A stretch of DNA of 64,000 bases from Azolla caroliniana (lineage: Eukaryota; Polypodiophyta). Positions within the stretch are counted from its first letter, which is position 1. Each line of letters begins with the position of its first letter. Below the pieces are notes generated by a model. That model saw only the letters and a list, made by a program, of their open reading frames with translations. It did no database searches and was not told the origin of the DNA. The translations under genes and the position numbers were made by a program. The stretch lies in assembly GCA_043228905.1 (NCBI GenBank), contig JBHGNT010000011.1, forward strand, positions 14,880,001 to 14,944,000. The letters run 5' to 3'. Below, piece after piece: positions 10,605 through 19,740 of this stretch.

Positions 10605-11038
10605 TGTCAGGATTCGAACTCTTGACATAACCATGCTATAATCGAGTGTTATGTGTTAACCACACATCTAGCATATAATCAAGTATATACTTCCTCATTG
10701 TAGGTTTTAGCTACCATCATGTGCATAATTTCTCCCTTGTATTATTAACACTTGGCACATGCATGCGTACCTACTGCCTACATACTCTATTGTATCACAT
10801 GCGTGCACCAGGTATGCATGCCACTTAGTATAAATAGTTGAGTTCACCTTGAAGGAATTCAAGGTGAACAACGCCAGTCATGGACATATCAATCTAGTAT
10901 TCTCATTTCACCCAATCTTGTCTCCTTAATCTTCATCTCTATCATTATGCTCTTGTGTCATTCCGTCATCGCTCTGCCATAGCCTCATCATCCGTGCTCC
11001 GTCTTAGTCCGCGCTTGGTGTGTCCATGATCCGTGACA
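10605..11038 (+). repeat. 3' LTR of chromovirus derivative
   Basis: This 434-bp copy is longer than the 5' LTR because its middle-to-3' part differs (10876-11020). Such unequal LTRs suggest deletion or recombination after insertion. Confidence 0.7.
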
Positions 11039-11718
11039 ACCATCGGCTCTATAACCTTTGGGTCGGCGCATCCGATTTCTCGTGGGAAGAATGCGAAAGC
11101 CTTCCCATGTCTCTCAAGCATATCGTGAAACATTCGGTCCTCTTCAGGGAGAAGGAAATCCTCCTTTCCAACTCGTAGCTTCCCCTTCGTCTCTTTGGTG
11201 AAGACATGACCTATCTTCTTCGGATCTCTTAAGCTTGGATCGTTAGCGACTTCCTTCATCTTTTGCCAGCTATCTTCCGGTAGCGGAACCGCAACTGGCT
11301 TGATCTTCTTATCCACCGTTTTATATTTCGTGTTGATGTCAGCTTCCTTCATCGAGATGCCACGACGGTATTCATCGATGATAGCGTACATGTTGACGGA
11401 GTTAACCGAAATCACGCATTGGTTGTGAAGATAGCTCAAGTCCATGACGTCCTCGATTTCGCCGATGGTGTCGTTAAATGAGGCTTCTTCCATAATATGA
11501 GTCACGAACTCCCCTTCTTGTATTATGTTCTCTTCTTTCAGCATCTTCTCAAATCCTTGTATCCGGTGCTTGTGCTTCTTGTCGGGTAGTACTAGTTTAC
11601 ATGCGCTACTAGGTGTGACACATGTTGCTTCTCCTTGCAATCCACGCTCTCTTCTTTCTTGTGGGGTCTTGTGATTGCTCGGACTATTTGTGCCCCATGC
11701 TTCAATAGTCCGCTCTAA
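11039..11718 (-). pseudogene. pol N-terminal linker of element B, -1 frame after protease
   Basis: From TTA at 11718, one base back from the protease stop, a frame opens as LERTIEAWGTNSPSNHKTPQ. It runs without stops through KYKTVDKKIKPVAVPLPEDS and MLERHGKAFAFFPREIGC to EPMVV, where the chromovirus derivative begins. This is the linker between protease and RT, also seen in the element at 16544. It contains no catalytic site. It matters because it shows pol is read in the -1 frame relative to protease. Confidence 0.75.
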
Positions 11719-11724
11719 AAATCC
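11713..11724 (-). other. Candidate -1 frameshift site at protease stop (element B)
   Basis: The minus strand reads GGATTTTTAGAG. The zero-frame codons are GAT TTT TAG. A -1 slip lets the Phe-tRNA re-pair on UUU and read TTA GAG into the open pol frame. The same 12 bases occur at the same place in two other elements (19729-19740 and 47345-47356). Confidence 0.6.
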
Positions 11725-12491
11725 GAGGATTCGCCTCCGAGACTATCTCGATTCCTTTCATGATTGGCTCGCACCGTTAGGAATTGGACCGATCTTTGGT
11801 TGTCAAGACTCTTTATTCGTGCGAAGGCTGCTCCATTATCGAACACTTTGGTCTCCATCCGAGATGATGTGATATAAGGTTGCCCTAGGATGACAGGATG
11901 CGACGCCGATTCTTGTACGAAGAAGTGTTGATCCATCTCCACATCCCCGATCGTGACTTTGACATTGGGACAAGCTCCGTACAAATCCTCCGTAGACTTT
12001 GTTGCCGCGCGAACCTTCCATCTGTGGTTTGTATTGATTGGCCATCTTCCTTTTTTGTAGAAGTCGGTTGACATGAGGTTGATCTCTGAGCCGTGGTCGA
12101 TCAAGGCTACCATGGTCTCTTTCTTCTCCCCGATCTTCACCGGCGTCTCCGTTGTCGCTCGTGCCCAATGAGGTCGAGTGTAGTGGTTGTCCACCATATC
12201 TTCATCGATTTCGTCTCTTGCCATCGTTATGGCATTCGTTTTTGCTTTTTGCGGCTTCTCTTCTTCCTCGTTCGATTGTTGTCTCTTTCTCTTTACAAGG
12301 TCCACGATCGTGTCATGGAACTCCTTCTTCGTAATGCCAAGCAATTCCCTCAAGGACAAAGTTATGTGGCTATCAAGAACTCGTTCTTCGAGAATCTTCT
12401 TTAGGTCCGTCGTCTGCTCTATGTCCGACCTTAGCTTATAGGTAGGTATGGTCCTTGTCCTCCGAGCGGGGTCTTCGACACCAACCTTCAC
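11715..12491 (-). CDS. Aspartic protease of element B
   Basis: The open frame of 258 codons from the first ATG processes the element's polyprotein. The active-site motif is ALIDHGSEINLMS, with His where retropepsins usually have Ser or Thr (D-T/S-G). A second conserved block, HPVILGQPYI, occupies the place of the usual hydrophobic-G-[LM]-[DN/P] motif. The N-terminal part (TTDLKKILEERVLDSHITLS) is a helical, charged linker shared with family A. It lies in the same frame as gag but is separated from it by two in-frame TGA codons in this copy. It ends at the conserved TAG within GGATTTTTAGAG. The ATG at 12491 is only the first Met; translation probably continues from gag. Confidence 0.75.
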   Translation of the reverse strand: MKVGVEDPARRTRTIPTYKLRSDIEQTTDLKKILEERVLDSHITLSLRELLGITKKEFHDTIVDLVKRKRQQSNEEEEKPQKAKTNAITMARDEIDEDMVDNHYTRPHWARATTETPVKIGEKKETMVALIDHGSEINLMSTDFYKKGRWPINTNHRWKVRAATKSTEDLYGACPNVKVTIGDVEMDQHFFVQESASHPVILGQPYITSSRMETKVFDNGAAFARIKSLDNQRSVQFLTVRANHERNRDSLGGESSDF

Positions 12492-12566
12492 AGGCCGAAC
12501 CGTTTCTTCAACTCGTATGCTCGGCTCCCCTTTTTGGCTTGATTCTCATTCCTCCGTTTGTAAAGG

Positions 12567-13919
12567 TCAACTCGTCTCTGCATCGTCCTTCTTTTTCGCG
12601 TTCCTTGTTTCATGTCTTTTTGATGGCCCTTGCTCTTCTATTCTCTTTCTCGTTTCTTCAACGAACACCTCGTGGTTGTCGCACATCACCTCTGCGAGTA
12701 TGGTGTTGTCGTCCACCGGATCCGACCACCCGATTATGTTTTGCACGCTTCGGTCCGCAAGCTCTACCTCGTTCGATGTGATTTTTCCCTTCTTCTCATA
12801 TTCGAGAACGGAAGTCCAAAACTTTGCTCCCGCTCTAGCAGCTTCAGTCTTGTCTTTCCCGACTCTTATTCCGGCCGACGCAGCATAGTGCATCGCATCC
12901 ACATGAGTCGCATCGGCATCCTCCATAGATCTCTTCATTCCTCCTCTTCCGAAATTCACTCGTAGGGGTCTTCTAGTCTCGCTTGAGCAGATCATGTTGT
13001 CCTCTATGTATACGATATTTTGTCGAATCGCCTCTCGAAGGCTCGCACAATCCCTTCTCATGTGGTCCATGCTATCGCACCACACGCATCTAAAGGGTTC
13101 TTTTCCTTTAAGGCCCCGACGATTCATGTTGGCTAGCGTGACCTTCTCGAACTTCTTCGCTAGCTCTTCAATGATGTCGTCATCAATCTTCTTTTCTTCC
13201 ACATTACTTTGTCTTGGCGGCTCAGCTACTTTCGGCGGTCTTGCTTTCTCCGTGGTAGTCGGTCCCGTCAAGTCGGTGTCATCAACCCATTGGCGACACT
13301 TGTCGAGCCTATTGCATGCCCGCTTCACCGCAATCCAGTCCGCTACAAGCCAATTTTCTTGGGTATCATCTTCGAGAAGAGTCCCCAACTCCCATCTATC
13401 CTTTATGTCCACGGCCTTCAAGAAGTACAAAGTCTTGTCCTCTTCAAGCAACACTTGGTCCGTATTGGGGAGACGACTAAACATCTGTTCGAATTCGTCG
13501 TACACCCTCGAGACACTCATCTTCTTATTCTTCTTCTCTATCCACTTCATCAGGGCATGTCGAGTCATCCTCGTTGAGTCTTCAGTCACAAACTCCGCTA
13601 GTATCGTTTTCTCGAACTCAGTCCATGTTGTCTTACCTTCTTGAAGCTTGAGGACGCGTCTTTGGATGTTGTTGGCGACAACTCTCTTGAAGCTTGCGAT
13701 TTGACGTGCCTCGGACACGTCCCTCTGATTCATCTCCCTTCTATATGCATCAAGGAACTTCGTAACATTCCTTCCATCGAATTGGCCCTCGAGCTCTACG
13801 ACACGATCGACAGCCTTCTCCACGCTCGCGTCGTTGTCCCGAGATCTCATCATTTGCTCGACGATTAGCATCATCCTTTCGAGCTCTCCTGCTTGGTTGC
13901 TTGAGGACGCCATCTCCAA
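12567..13919 (-). CDS. Gag of element B
   Basis: The 450-residue capsid/nucleocapsid precursor has an open frame, beginning about 35 bp after the primer site. The N-terminal half is helical and matches family A gag in its blocks (VVELEGQFDGRNVTKFLDAY, EFEQMFSRLPNTDQVLLEED). A single CCHC zinc knuckle, CVWCDSMDHMRRDC, lies near residues 275-290. The tail (GRGGMKRSMEDADATHVDAM, GWSDPVDDNTILAEV) is shared with family A. The frame is intact, unlike most copies in the window. The in-frame TGA at the end, with a second TGA soon after, separates it from protease. Family A has no stop there, so these may be mutations. Confidence 0.85.
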   Translation of the reverse strand: MEMASSSNQAGELERMMLIVEQMMRSRDNDASVEKAVDRVVELEGQFDGRNVTKFLDAYRREMNQRDVSEARQIASFKRVVANNIQRRVLKLQEGKTTWTEFEKTILAEFVTEDSTRMTRHALMKWIEKKNKKMSVSRVYDEFEQMFSRLPNTDQVLLEEDKTLYFLKAVDIKDRWELGTLLEDDTQENWLVADWIAVKRACNRLDKCRQWVDDTDLTGPTTTEKARPPKVAEPPRQSNVEEKKIDDDIIEELAKKFEKVTLANMNRRGLKGKEPFRCVWCDSMDHMRRDCASLREAIRQNIVYIEDNMICSSETRRPLRVNFGRGGMKRSMEDADATHVDAMHYAASAGIRVGKDKTEAARAGAKFWTSVLEYEKKGKITSNEVELADRSVQNIIGWSDPVDDNTILAEVMCDNHEVFVEETRKRIEEQGPSKRHETRNAKKKDDAETS

Positions 13920-13954
13920 GTATTAATCTCGACTTGATCCTTCCTACCGCCTCT

Positions 13955-13972
13955 TTCACGTCGGGTTCACCA
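13955..13972 (-). other. Primer-binding site of element B
   Basis: The minus strand reads TGGTGAACCCGACGTGAA, 8 bases inside the 5' LTR. It shares the 18-mer core with family A primer sites. The tRNA is not identified. Confidence 0.65.
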
Positions 13973-13980
13973 CTTAATTA

Positions 13981-15063
13981 TGTCGTGAAGATCCGTCACT
14001 ACGCGCGGATCGTGAGGCGGAACCGCTGGGGTTCTGGACCAGAAGGATTTAAAGTCGATACAAGCTTTGGCGAGAAAGTACTTAAGATAGATTGGGAAAG
14101 AGAGAAGTTGAGATTACACGATTGAGAGAGATTGATTGAACTTTTAACTTTAGATTTAAGAAACAAGTTACAGGATCAATTTGATAACGAATTTCTTCCT
14201 CTTAATTTTCATAAAAAAAACTGTGTTTTTTCTCCTCCCCCTTCCCTCTTTTATAGATGCTCTCATGCATATGATGCATGTGAGGGTACAAGACATGCAT
14301 AAATTGCATGTTTGCCATTTGGCGCTTATGTATTACATGTGGTGCATGATAACCATGTCACTCATTTTAGTTCTCATGTATGAGAATTTACATGTAAAAG
14401 TACAATGATAGAAATATAAATTCAACTAAATAGCATGGCTTAATGGTAAGCCAATTGACTCCTAACTTGGAGGTGCAAGGTTTGAATCCTTACTTGCCCT
14501 CCTTGTATATGTAAATATGTATATATATTTATATATTTATTTATCTAGTCGCCGGTTCGCCGGATGCCGTCGTCGGATGCCGTCGGTTACCGTTGCCATT
14601 GCCGAATGCCGTCGGTTACCGGTGCCTCGCCGGATGCCGTCGAATTGCCGCCGGATCACCGGCTCCATCGCCGGTCCGGTTTTGGTTGGCCAAAACCCTT
14701 TACGAGTAGCTAGCCCACCTCCACTCTTAGTTCAAGTTACCTTGAACTCTCTATGCTCCACACATAGACACAAAGATAATATCTTTTGCTCCACGTTATA
14801 TATGATGAGAGCTGTATTTGTCGTGCCTATGTGGGATATCTCACAATTTTCTCCTTTCCTTTTACAAACTTTATACCCTCATATCTTGACATTTAGTTGT
14901 CCGTTTCTCGTGTAATAAAGTGCATTCGAAACCTCCATCATTTTGTACTTAGATATTAAATCTATTTAAAATGTTATCTTCACAATTATTGTACTATGTG
15001 ATTCATACTCGATTTCGTACGTTTTATGGGATTTTCACACTATTGCCGAAAATCTTCACGACA
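13981..15063 (-). repeat. 5' LTR of element B
   Basis: This 1083-bp LTR is near-identical to the 3' LTR. It differs by a longer GCCGG repeat and scattered transitions, including one in the Pol III-like B box. Confidence 0.9.
14436..14489 (+). promoter_or_regulatory. tRNA-like Pol III boxes in 5' LTR of element B
   Basis: The A box is TGGCTTAATGG (14436-14446). The B box is GGTTTGAATCC (14479-14489), one C-to-T change from consensus. Confidence 0.45.
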
Positions 15064-15757
15064 GCGTACCGGCGGCTACTGAACATGAGAGAGGGGAGAG
15101 AGAGCGAGAGAGAGGCCATGCGTGCGTCACCGACTCAAGACATGCCTCTTATGTACAAGAAACGAAGGGAAATAAACACACCCGACACCAACAAAGACAC
15201 AAATATGCACAACCTTTTGTATATATAATTATAAGAGAAAGATACAACCCCGACTTCGAGCCGGACCAAGGTAGGGTAGGTTACAACAACAATGTACCGT
15301 CAAGCCACCGATCGGGGATCTCTCGGGCTCGTCGCGCCGAGCAGGGTCTGGCACAGGAGACCGAGCATAAGCAAACCCTAAACAGACACAAACTCTCGAC
15401 CCACGCCACGACAAAGAAGAAGAAAGAAAGAAACTCCCAAAAAGAAACCCTAGAACAAAGCAAGAATAAGAGAACTGCCTAACCCTAACTCTAACGGTAT
15501 ACCCTCTTTACTCAAAATGGGCAACCCCTCTACAAGGGACCATCCCTTCCTTTTATAGAACAAGGAGAGGGATATGTTACAATGTGGGATAAATCCCGAT
15601 TTACATGGGATTCTTTGTCCCGACTTGACTCCCACTCGGCGCCATAAAGGCACCCCTATTATTCATACGTTTATACAAGGGTGAGTGCACATGATGCACT
15701 CCGCTGATTCTTCTGATATTCCTCGGTTTCTCACCATGGCCCAGAATCTTCATGACA
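15064..15757 (-). repeat. Family C 5' LTR, 5' portion
   Basis: This is the remainder of the LTR begun at 5590, ending (sense start) at TGTCATGAAGATT on the minus strand, position 15757. It holds a TATAAAAGG box near 15552 on the minus strand. The ACATTGTAAC-type and GTGCACATGATGCAC blocks match the LTR at 57828-58357. The flank after 15757 is GCGT. Confidence 0.75.
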
Positions 15758-15815
15758 GCGTGTCGAAAGCAGATCAGATTGACCAGATATCCCATACCGA
15801 AGTGAAGGGGGAGAT
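15758..15815 (+). pseudogene. Copia pol tail and polypurine tract
   Basis: These 58 bp precede a copia LTR. The last stretch, GAAGTGAAGGGGGAGAT, matches the pol end plus polypurine tract of the minus-strand copia at 50541. Everything upstream was displaced by the family C insertion. Confidence 0.6.
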
Positions 15816-16058
15816 TGTTGGGATTCCGGTCCCTCCGGATGGGATGATGAGTACCCGACAAGGAAGACCTGGTGAGAACCGGATGATGTAGGCCCGGTGA
15901 GAACCTCTAATCGGATGAAGGGACATATATGTAAATATGTTTCTAAGAAGCCCATTAGGGCTATATTTGTAAATAGTCCTAAAGTCATATTAGTATAAAT
16001 ATGACCTAGGGCAAACACTATTGAGTGTCATTGCAGATCATTGTATGAGTAACTGTTG

Positions 16059-16092
<34 letters not shown>

Positions 16093-16443
16093 CAACGTGA
16101 GTCTCTGTTGTAACCGCCGCCAGGCGAAGATTGTGAGTAAGAGGTCGTTGCCTCTGTGTTCCTTTTGTTGTATTCTTCTAGACATAGTGATAGTTTGGAG
16201 CTAATGGGCTCCCGTGGTTTTTCCCGTTTAAGGTTTTCCACGTAAACATCTTGTGTACTCTTTATTGCTCTATTGTTTGTGTGTATACGTGCATTTCTTC
16301 CTATTCCCATCTTTCCGTGGTTGATCATAAGACTCGGTTGTGGCCGAGCAATATTCCGCATATTCTTGTCATTATAAAGGTAGGTTAACTATGTGCTCAC
16401 ACTAGAGATACAAGGTGGGCGGAGTGGGAATTTTATCCCAACA
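15816..16443 (+). repeat. Copia 3' LTR
   Basis: The ends TGTTGGGAT and ATCCCAACA form a perfect inverted pair. The sequence GTGGTTTTTCCC...TTTTCCACGTAAA is typical of the R/U5 part of several copia LTRs here (also near 18370 and 43790). A (GA)n tract lies at 16063-16090. The right flank begins AACTCCCCC, itself like a polypurine tract in reverse. Confidence 0.75.
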
Positions 16444-16543
16444 AACTCCCCCATAAAAGGACTACTTTGTCTGCATACAATGACATGGGGCTATATATCT
16501 CCACCGTAAACCTAGATTACAATTTAAATTTCAACTAGAACGT
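16444..16543. other. Unassigned 100 bp between two LTRs
   Basis: No gene is seen. Its first bases, AACTCCCCCAT, look like the reverse complement of a copia polypurine tract. It could be the 3' end of a minus-strand copia that the plus copia entered, or plain flank. Confidence 0.3.
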
Positions 16544-17057
16544 TGTCGTGGAGAAAACCGTCCCTAGGAGAAATCAGTGGATGATATGCGTGAACTGGCC
16601 CTTACACACGGGCACATGTTTTGATAGATTTATATACATAGTTCAGTATAGGCCGGTGATGTAACTATCCTAGATAGCACTAGTTCATTAAGTAGGGAAT
16701 TGAGGAGAATAACAGGGATTTAACGGTCTATAAACGGCTCTCTCCTTGTGTTGTGAAAGGAGAGGAAAGGGGCTTGAGTAGCAATCGCATTGTTGGGAGG
16801 ACGAAGTGTTGTCGGATTGGGAATTGAGCTCTCTCCTCCAGCATCGTTGTTGCTTGTGTAGGGATTTGGGATAAGTTGGCTGCCTTTGTTGTGTGAAAGC
16901 CCGTGTGCTTTCGGTAGTGGCTGCATTGCGAATTTCAGTGCGTGTGTTCGTCCGTGTTGAGTCTGTCGCCGTCTTGCCGGTTGTAACATTGCGAGCTCTG
17001 TAATCTATATTGTTATTGGATTCGATTCTTTCATTTTCTGTCCCTCTATGTTTCTGC

Positions 17058-17122
<65 letters not shown>

Positions 17123-17187
17123 GTTCCTCGGTTCAGGGCCCTCGTGGCCCCGCCTTATTCCCTACACGCGAGCGTAACAACACGACA
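16544..17187 (+). repeat. 5' LTR of A2
   Basis: This 644-bp LTR runs from TGTCGTGGAGAAAACC to AACAACACGACA. The promoter box is damaged: it reads TTGTGAAAG where the 3' LTR has CTATAAAAG. A 58-bp (CT)n tract lies near 17060-17118. Confidence 0.85.
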
Positions 17188-17191
17188 TTAA

Positions 17192-17211
17192 TTTGGTGAA
17201 CCCGACGTGAA
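17192..17211 (+). other. Primer-binding site of A2
   Basis: TTTGGTGAACCCGACGTGAA lies 4 bases after the LTR. It is identical to the site of A3 (49497-49516). Confidence 0.7.
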
Positions 17212-17269
17212 TTAAGGCGGCAGAGGAAAGAAGAAGAAGAAGAAGAGGGGATCAGAGCTCGCCGAAGTC

Positions 17270-17713
17270 ATGGCGGCAGTAGTCAATCGGATAGTAAGTG
17301 CTCACGAGGGCACGGGCGCCCTCGACCAGGCCATCGAAGCAATTGTCGGCACAATAGGCCAGTTCCATGGGAAGGACACCACGAGTTATTTGGTGGCCTA
17401 CCGGGCCGAGATGGTGATGAGGGACATCCCGGAAGAAAGGCGTTTGGTTGGGTTCCCTCGGGTAGCGACACCGGGCATCCATGCAGAGGTGCTCGAGGTG
17501 CAGGTTGGATGCCAGACCTGGGGAGAATTTGAAGTGCAGGTCCTCGAGTGGTACAAGTTTGATGACACGCTTCGGTTATTGAAGCAGGACTTTATGGATT
17601 GGGTAGAGATCCCAAGAAAGGGGAGGAATGTGTCGGCGCTCCTCCGAGAGTTCGAGGAACGCTTCACACGACTTTCAGCGTTGGATAGGTACGTACTGGA
17701 CACGAGCCGTGTC
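17270..17713 (+). pseudogene. Gag N-terminal part of A2
   Basis: The frame MAAVVNRIVSAHEGTGALDQ runs about 148 residues and aligns along its length with A3 gag. It includes TIGQFHGKDTTSYLVAYRAE, MRDIPEERRL and REFEERFTRLSALDRYVLD. In A4 and A3 the protein starts MRGSELAEAM or MRGSDLVEAM nine codons earlier. Here that ATG is lost, so the first Met is internal. After TSRVLF the sequence switches to copia RNase H, removing the middle of gag and the zinc knuckle. Confidence 0.8.
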
Positions 17714-18521
17714 CTTTTCTCACCGAACTAGGCATGAAGCAAAAGGAGTTCTTGCTTCACTGTGATAGCCAAAGCGCCATACACCTAGCCAAGAATGCAA
17801 CATACCATTCCCAGACCAAGCACATACAAAGAAGGTATCACTGGTTGTGGGAGAGAGTCGAAGATGGAGAGTTTACTCTTGTAAAGATCCATACTAACGA
17901 CAATGGATCCGACATGCTGACGAAGAACCTACCTATGTACAAACCTAGAGTTTGTCGACAGAATACATGACTGACAATTTTCCTCCCACAGGAGTGAAGG
18001 GGGAGTTTGTTAGGAAATATGTCCCTCTAGTGGGAGGATGATCCGACTGTTCAGAAAGTCGACAGTCGAAGAGTCGGAAAACATGAGCCGAGTTGATGAG
18101 GAATATATATAGCCAACTCGGGAGACTACATTTGTGAATAGTCTAAGTGTGCGCCCCATGAGGGCTACGTATGTAAATAAATAGAAGTTGCATAAGTATA
18201 TATGCAACTAGGGCAAACTTTAACTGTGGTGAGAATAGATTGTGTGTAGAGAGTGAGAGAGTGTGAGAGAGGAAGGTAGAGCCGCGCCATAGCTGTGTGT
18301 GTAACAACAGACGCGTGAGAGAGTGTTGTAATCTTCTCACTATTGTATATCCACTATTTTGTATAGTGAAGAATTTGTTCCCATGGTTTTTCCCATTTTA
18401 GGGTTTCCACGTAAATCTCTATGTATACTCCTACTCATCTTGTCTTTTTGTATTTCTACAATTTGTATTTCAGCGCGTAATCTGTTCACTGTGATTTATA
18501 TTCCACAATGTTTACTCAACA
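17714..18521 (+). mobile_element. Copia 3' fragment (RNase H end plus LTR) inside gag
   Basis: LTELGMKQKEFLLHCDSQSA and HLAKNATYHSQTKHIQRRYH are the RNase H C-terminus of a Ty1/copia pol. A GTGAAGGGGGAGT polypurine tract and an LTR (18008-18521, TGTTAGGAAATATG to TTTACTCAACA) follow. No 5' LTR or upstream copia sequence exists here. The fragment replaces roughly 500 bp of gag, so it arrived by recombination or repair rather than normal integration. Confidence 0.8.
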
Positions 18522-19021
18522 ATAAGGGCTAATGTGGTATACCTATGGAACAGGAGGGTGCACGCTAGCGAGACCCGGAGAGCCTTGGAGCTAAATATCG
18601 GATGGGGAGGGATGAAGAGACTGATGGAAGAAGCGGCGGCGTGCCACGCGGAGAGCATCCACTACTCAACCTCGGTAGGAATCCGGGTCGGGAGTGATGA
18701 AGGCCAGAAGACGAAAGACTCCGGGTTCTGGCCGGTGGTACTAGAAGGCCTCGCCGGCGTACGGTTGAGAAATGAGGAAGCGAACCATGTGGAAAGACGG
18801 GTCCGGGAGGTCACCGGGTGGAGCGATCTGGTCGAAGAAAAGACCGGCTTTGTGGAAGCCGCGTGCCAGAACTACGAAGTTCTGGTAGAAGATAAGATAA
18901 GCATGCGGGAAAGGCCGGAGGGGCTGGATCTTCGCAATGGTACGAGACCCGATTCGGGCCGAAGCAGAATGACACCGGTGCTACTGGGACACCGGATAAA
19001 GCAAAGAAAGCCGACTACCGG
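18522..19021 (+). pseudogene. Gag C-terminal part of A2
   Basis: The gag frame resumes at ANVVYLWNRRVHASETRRAL and continues with GWGGMKRLMEEAAACHAESI and REVTGWSDLVEEKTGFVEAA, matching A3 and A4. The CCHC knuckle that should precede it is missing. A frame change before 19022 breaks the join to protease. Confidence 0.8.
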
Positions 19022-19738
19022 TTGAGCACCGAGATAGAAAGAACGACGGACCTATGGAAGGTCCTTGAGGACCGAATCCTTGACAACAAGGTAGAGTTGT
19101 CACTAAGGGAAGTGCTTGGGATCGCCAAGAAAGAATTCCATGACTCCATCGTGGACTTGGTGAAGCGGAAAAGACTTTCGATGGAGCCGAAGCCGGAGAG
19201 GCCAGTGGAGGTACGAACGACACACCTAGAAGACATGGCCCTGGAAGACGAGTTGGCGGAAAGCCACTATTCAAAGCTGCACTAGGCAAGAGCCACTACG
19301 GAGACCCCGGTTAGGATCGGGGACGTCTAGGAGCCGGTGGTAGCATTAGTAGACTACAGTTCGGAGATCAACCTCATGTCTATGGACTTCTACAAGAAAG
19401 GCAAGTGGCTAATCAACACCAAGCACGGGTGGAAAATACAAGCGACGACGCGCGCCACAAAGGAGCTACATGGGGCCTGCCCGAATGTGTGAGTGAAAAT
19501 CGGTGATGTTGAGATCGACCAACACTTCTTCGTGTAGGAGACATCCTCACATCCGGTGATACTCAGGGAGCCGTACAGTACGACAACACGTATGGAGACG
19601 AAAGTGCTCTATAACGGTTCGACGTACCCATGCGTGAAGAGCCAAGATGGACGACACTCCGTCCAATTCCTGACCGTGCGACCGAACCATGAGCGCAATC
19701 ACGAGACCCTCGGCGGCGAAAGCCGAGGGGATTTTTAG
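19022..19738 (+). pseudogene. Protease of A2, with stops
   Basis: The linker ERTTDLWKVLEDRILDNKVE and protease blocks are present. The active-site motif has decayed to ALVDYSSEINLMS (DHGS in A3 and B). Four or more in-frame stops occur, for example after SKLH near 19283 and inside IGDV near 19328. The frame ends at TAG 19736-19738 within the conserved GGATTTTTAGAG. Confidence 0.8.
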
Positions 19739-19740
19739 AG
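19729..19740 (+). other. Candidate -1 frameshift site at protease stop (A2)
   Basis: GGATTTTTAGAG has the zero-frame stop TAG at 19736. The -1 frame from TTA 19735 is open for about 85 codons (LERAIEAWGRDSPDTSEDPH onward) and aligns with the start of element B pol. Confidence 0.6.

Larger units (their letters stand above)
9285..11038 (+). mobile_element. Internally deleted chromovirus (non-autonomous LTR element)
   Basis: Two LTRs share TGTCAGGATTCGAACTC at the start and ATGATCCGTGACA at the end (9285-9643 and 10605-11038). Between them are about 960 bp with a minisatellite and a chromodomain remnant, then a GGAGGGGGG polypurine tract before the second LTR, which fixes the plus orientation. 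RT and integrase are absent, so it would need helper proteins. The flanks do not match (AAGG left, ACCA right), and about 400 bp of host RT is missing at the junction, so arrival or later rearrangement removed host DNA. Confidence 0.75.
5733..15063 (-). mobile_element. Ty3/gypsy element B, full length (9.3 kb)
   Basis: Two LTRs (5733-6789 and 13981-15063) with perfect 12-bp ends (TGTCGTGAAGAT and ATCTTCACGACA) flank gag, protease and pol on the minus strand, with primer site and polypurine tract in place. The LTRs differ by few substitutions and a repeat-length change, so the insertion is fairly recent. The RT fingers/palm region is replaced by a chromovirus derivative (9285-11038), which makes this copy non-autonomous. 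The outer flanks (GCTA left, GCGT right) are not a clean duplication. It sits inside a family C LTR. Confidence 0.9.

Noticed and set aside
16688-17122. Arg/Glu-rich minus-strand frame
   Set aside because: It is the translation of the (CT)n tract in the A2 LTR.
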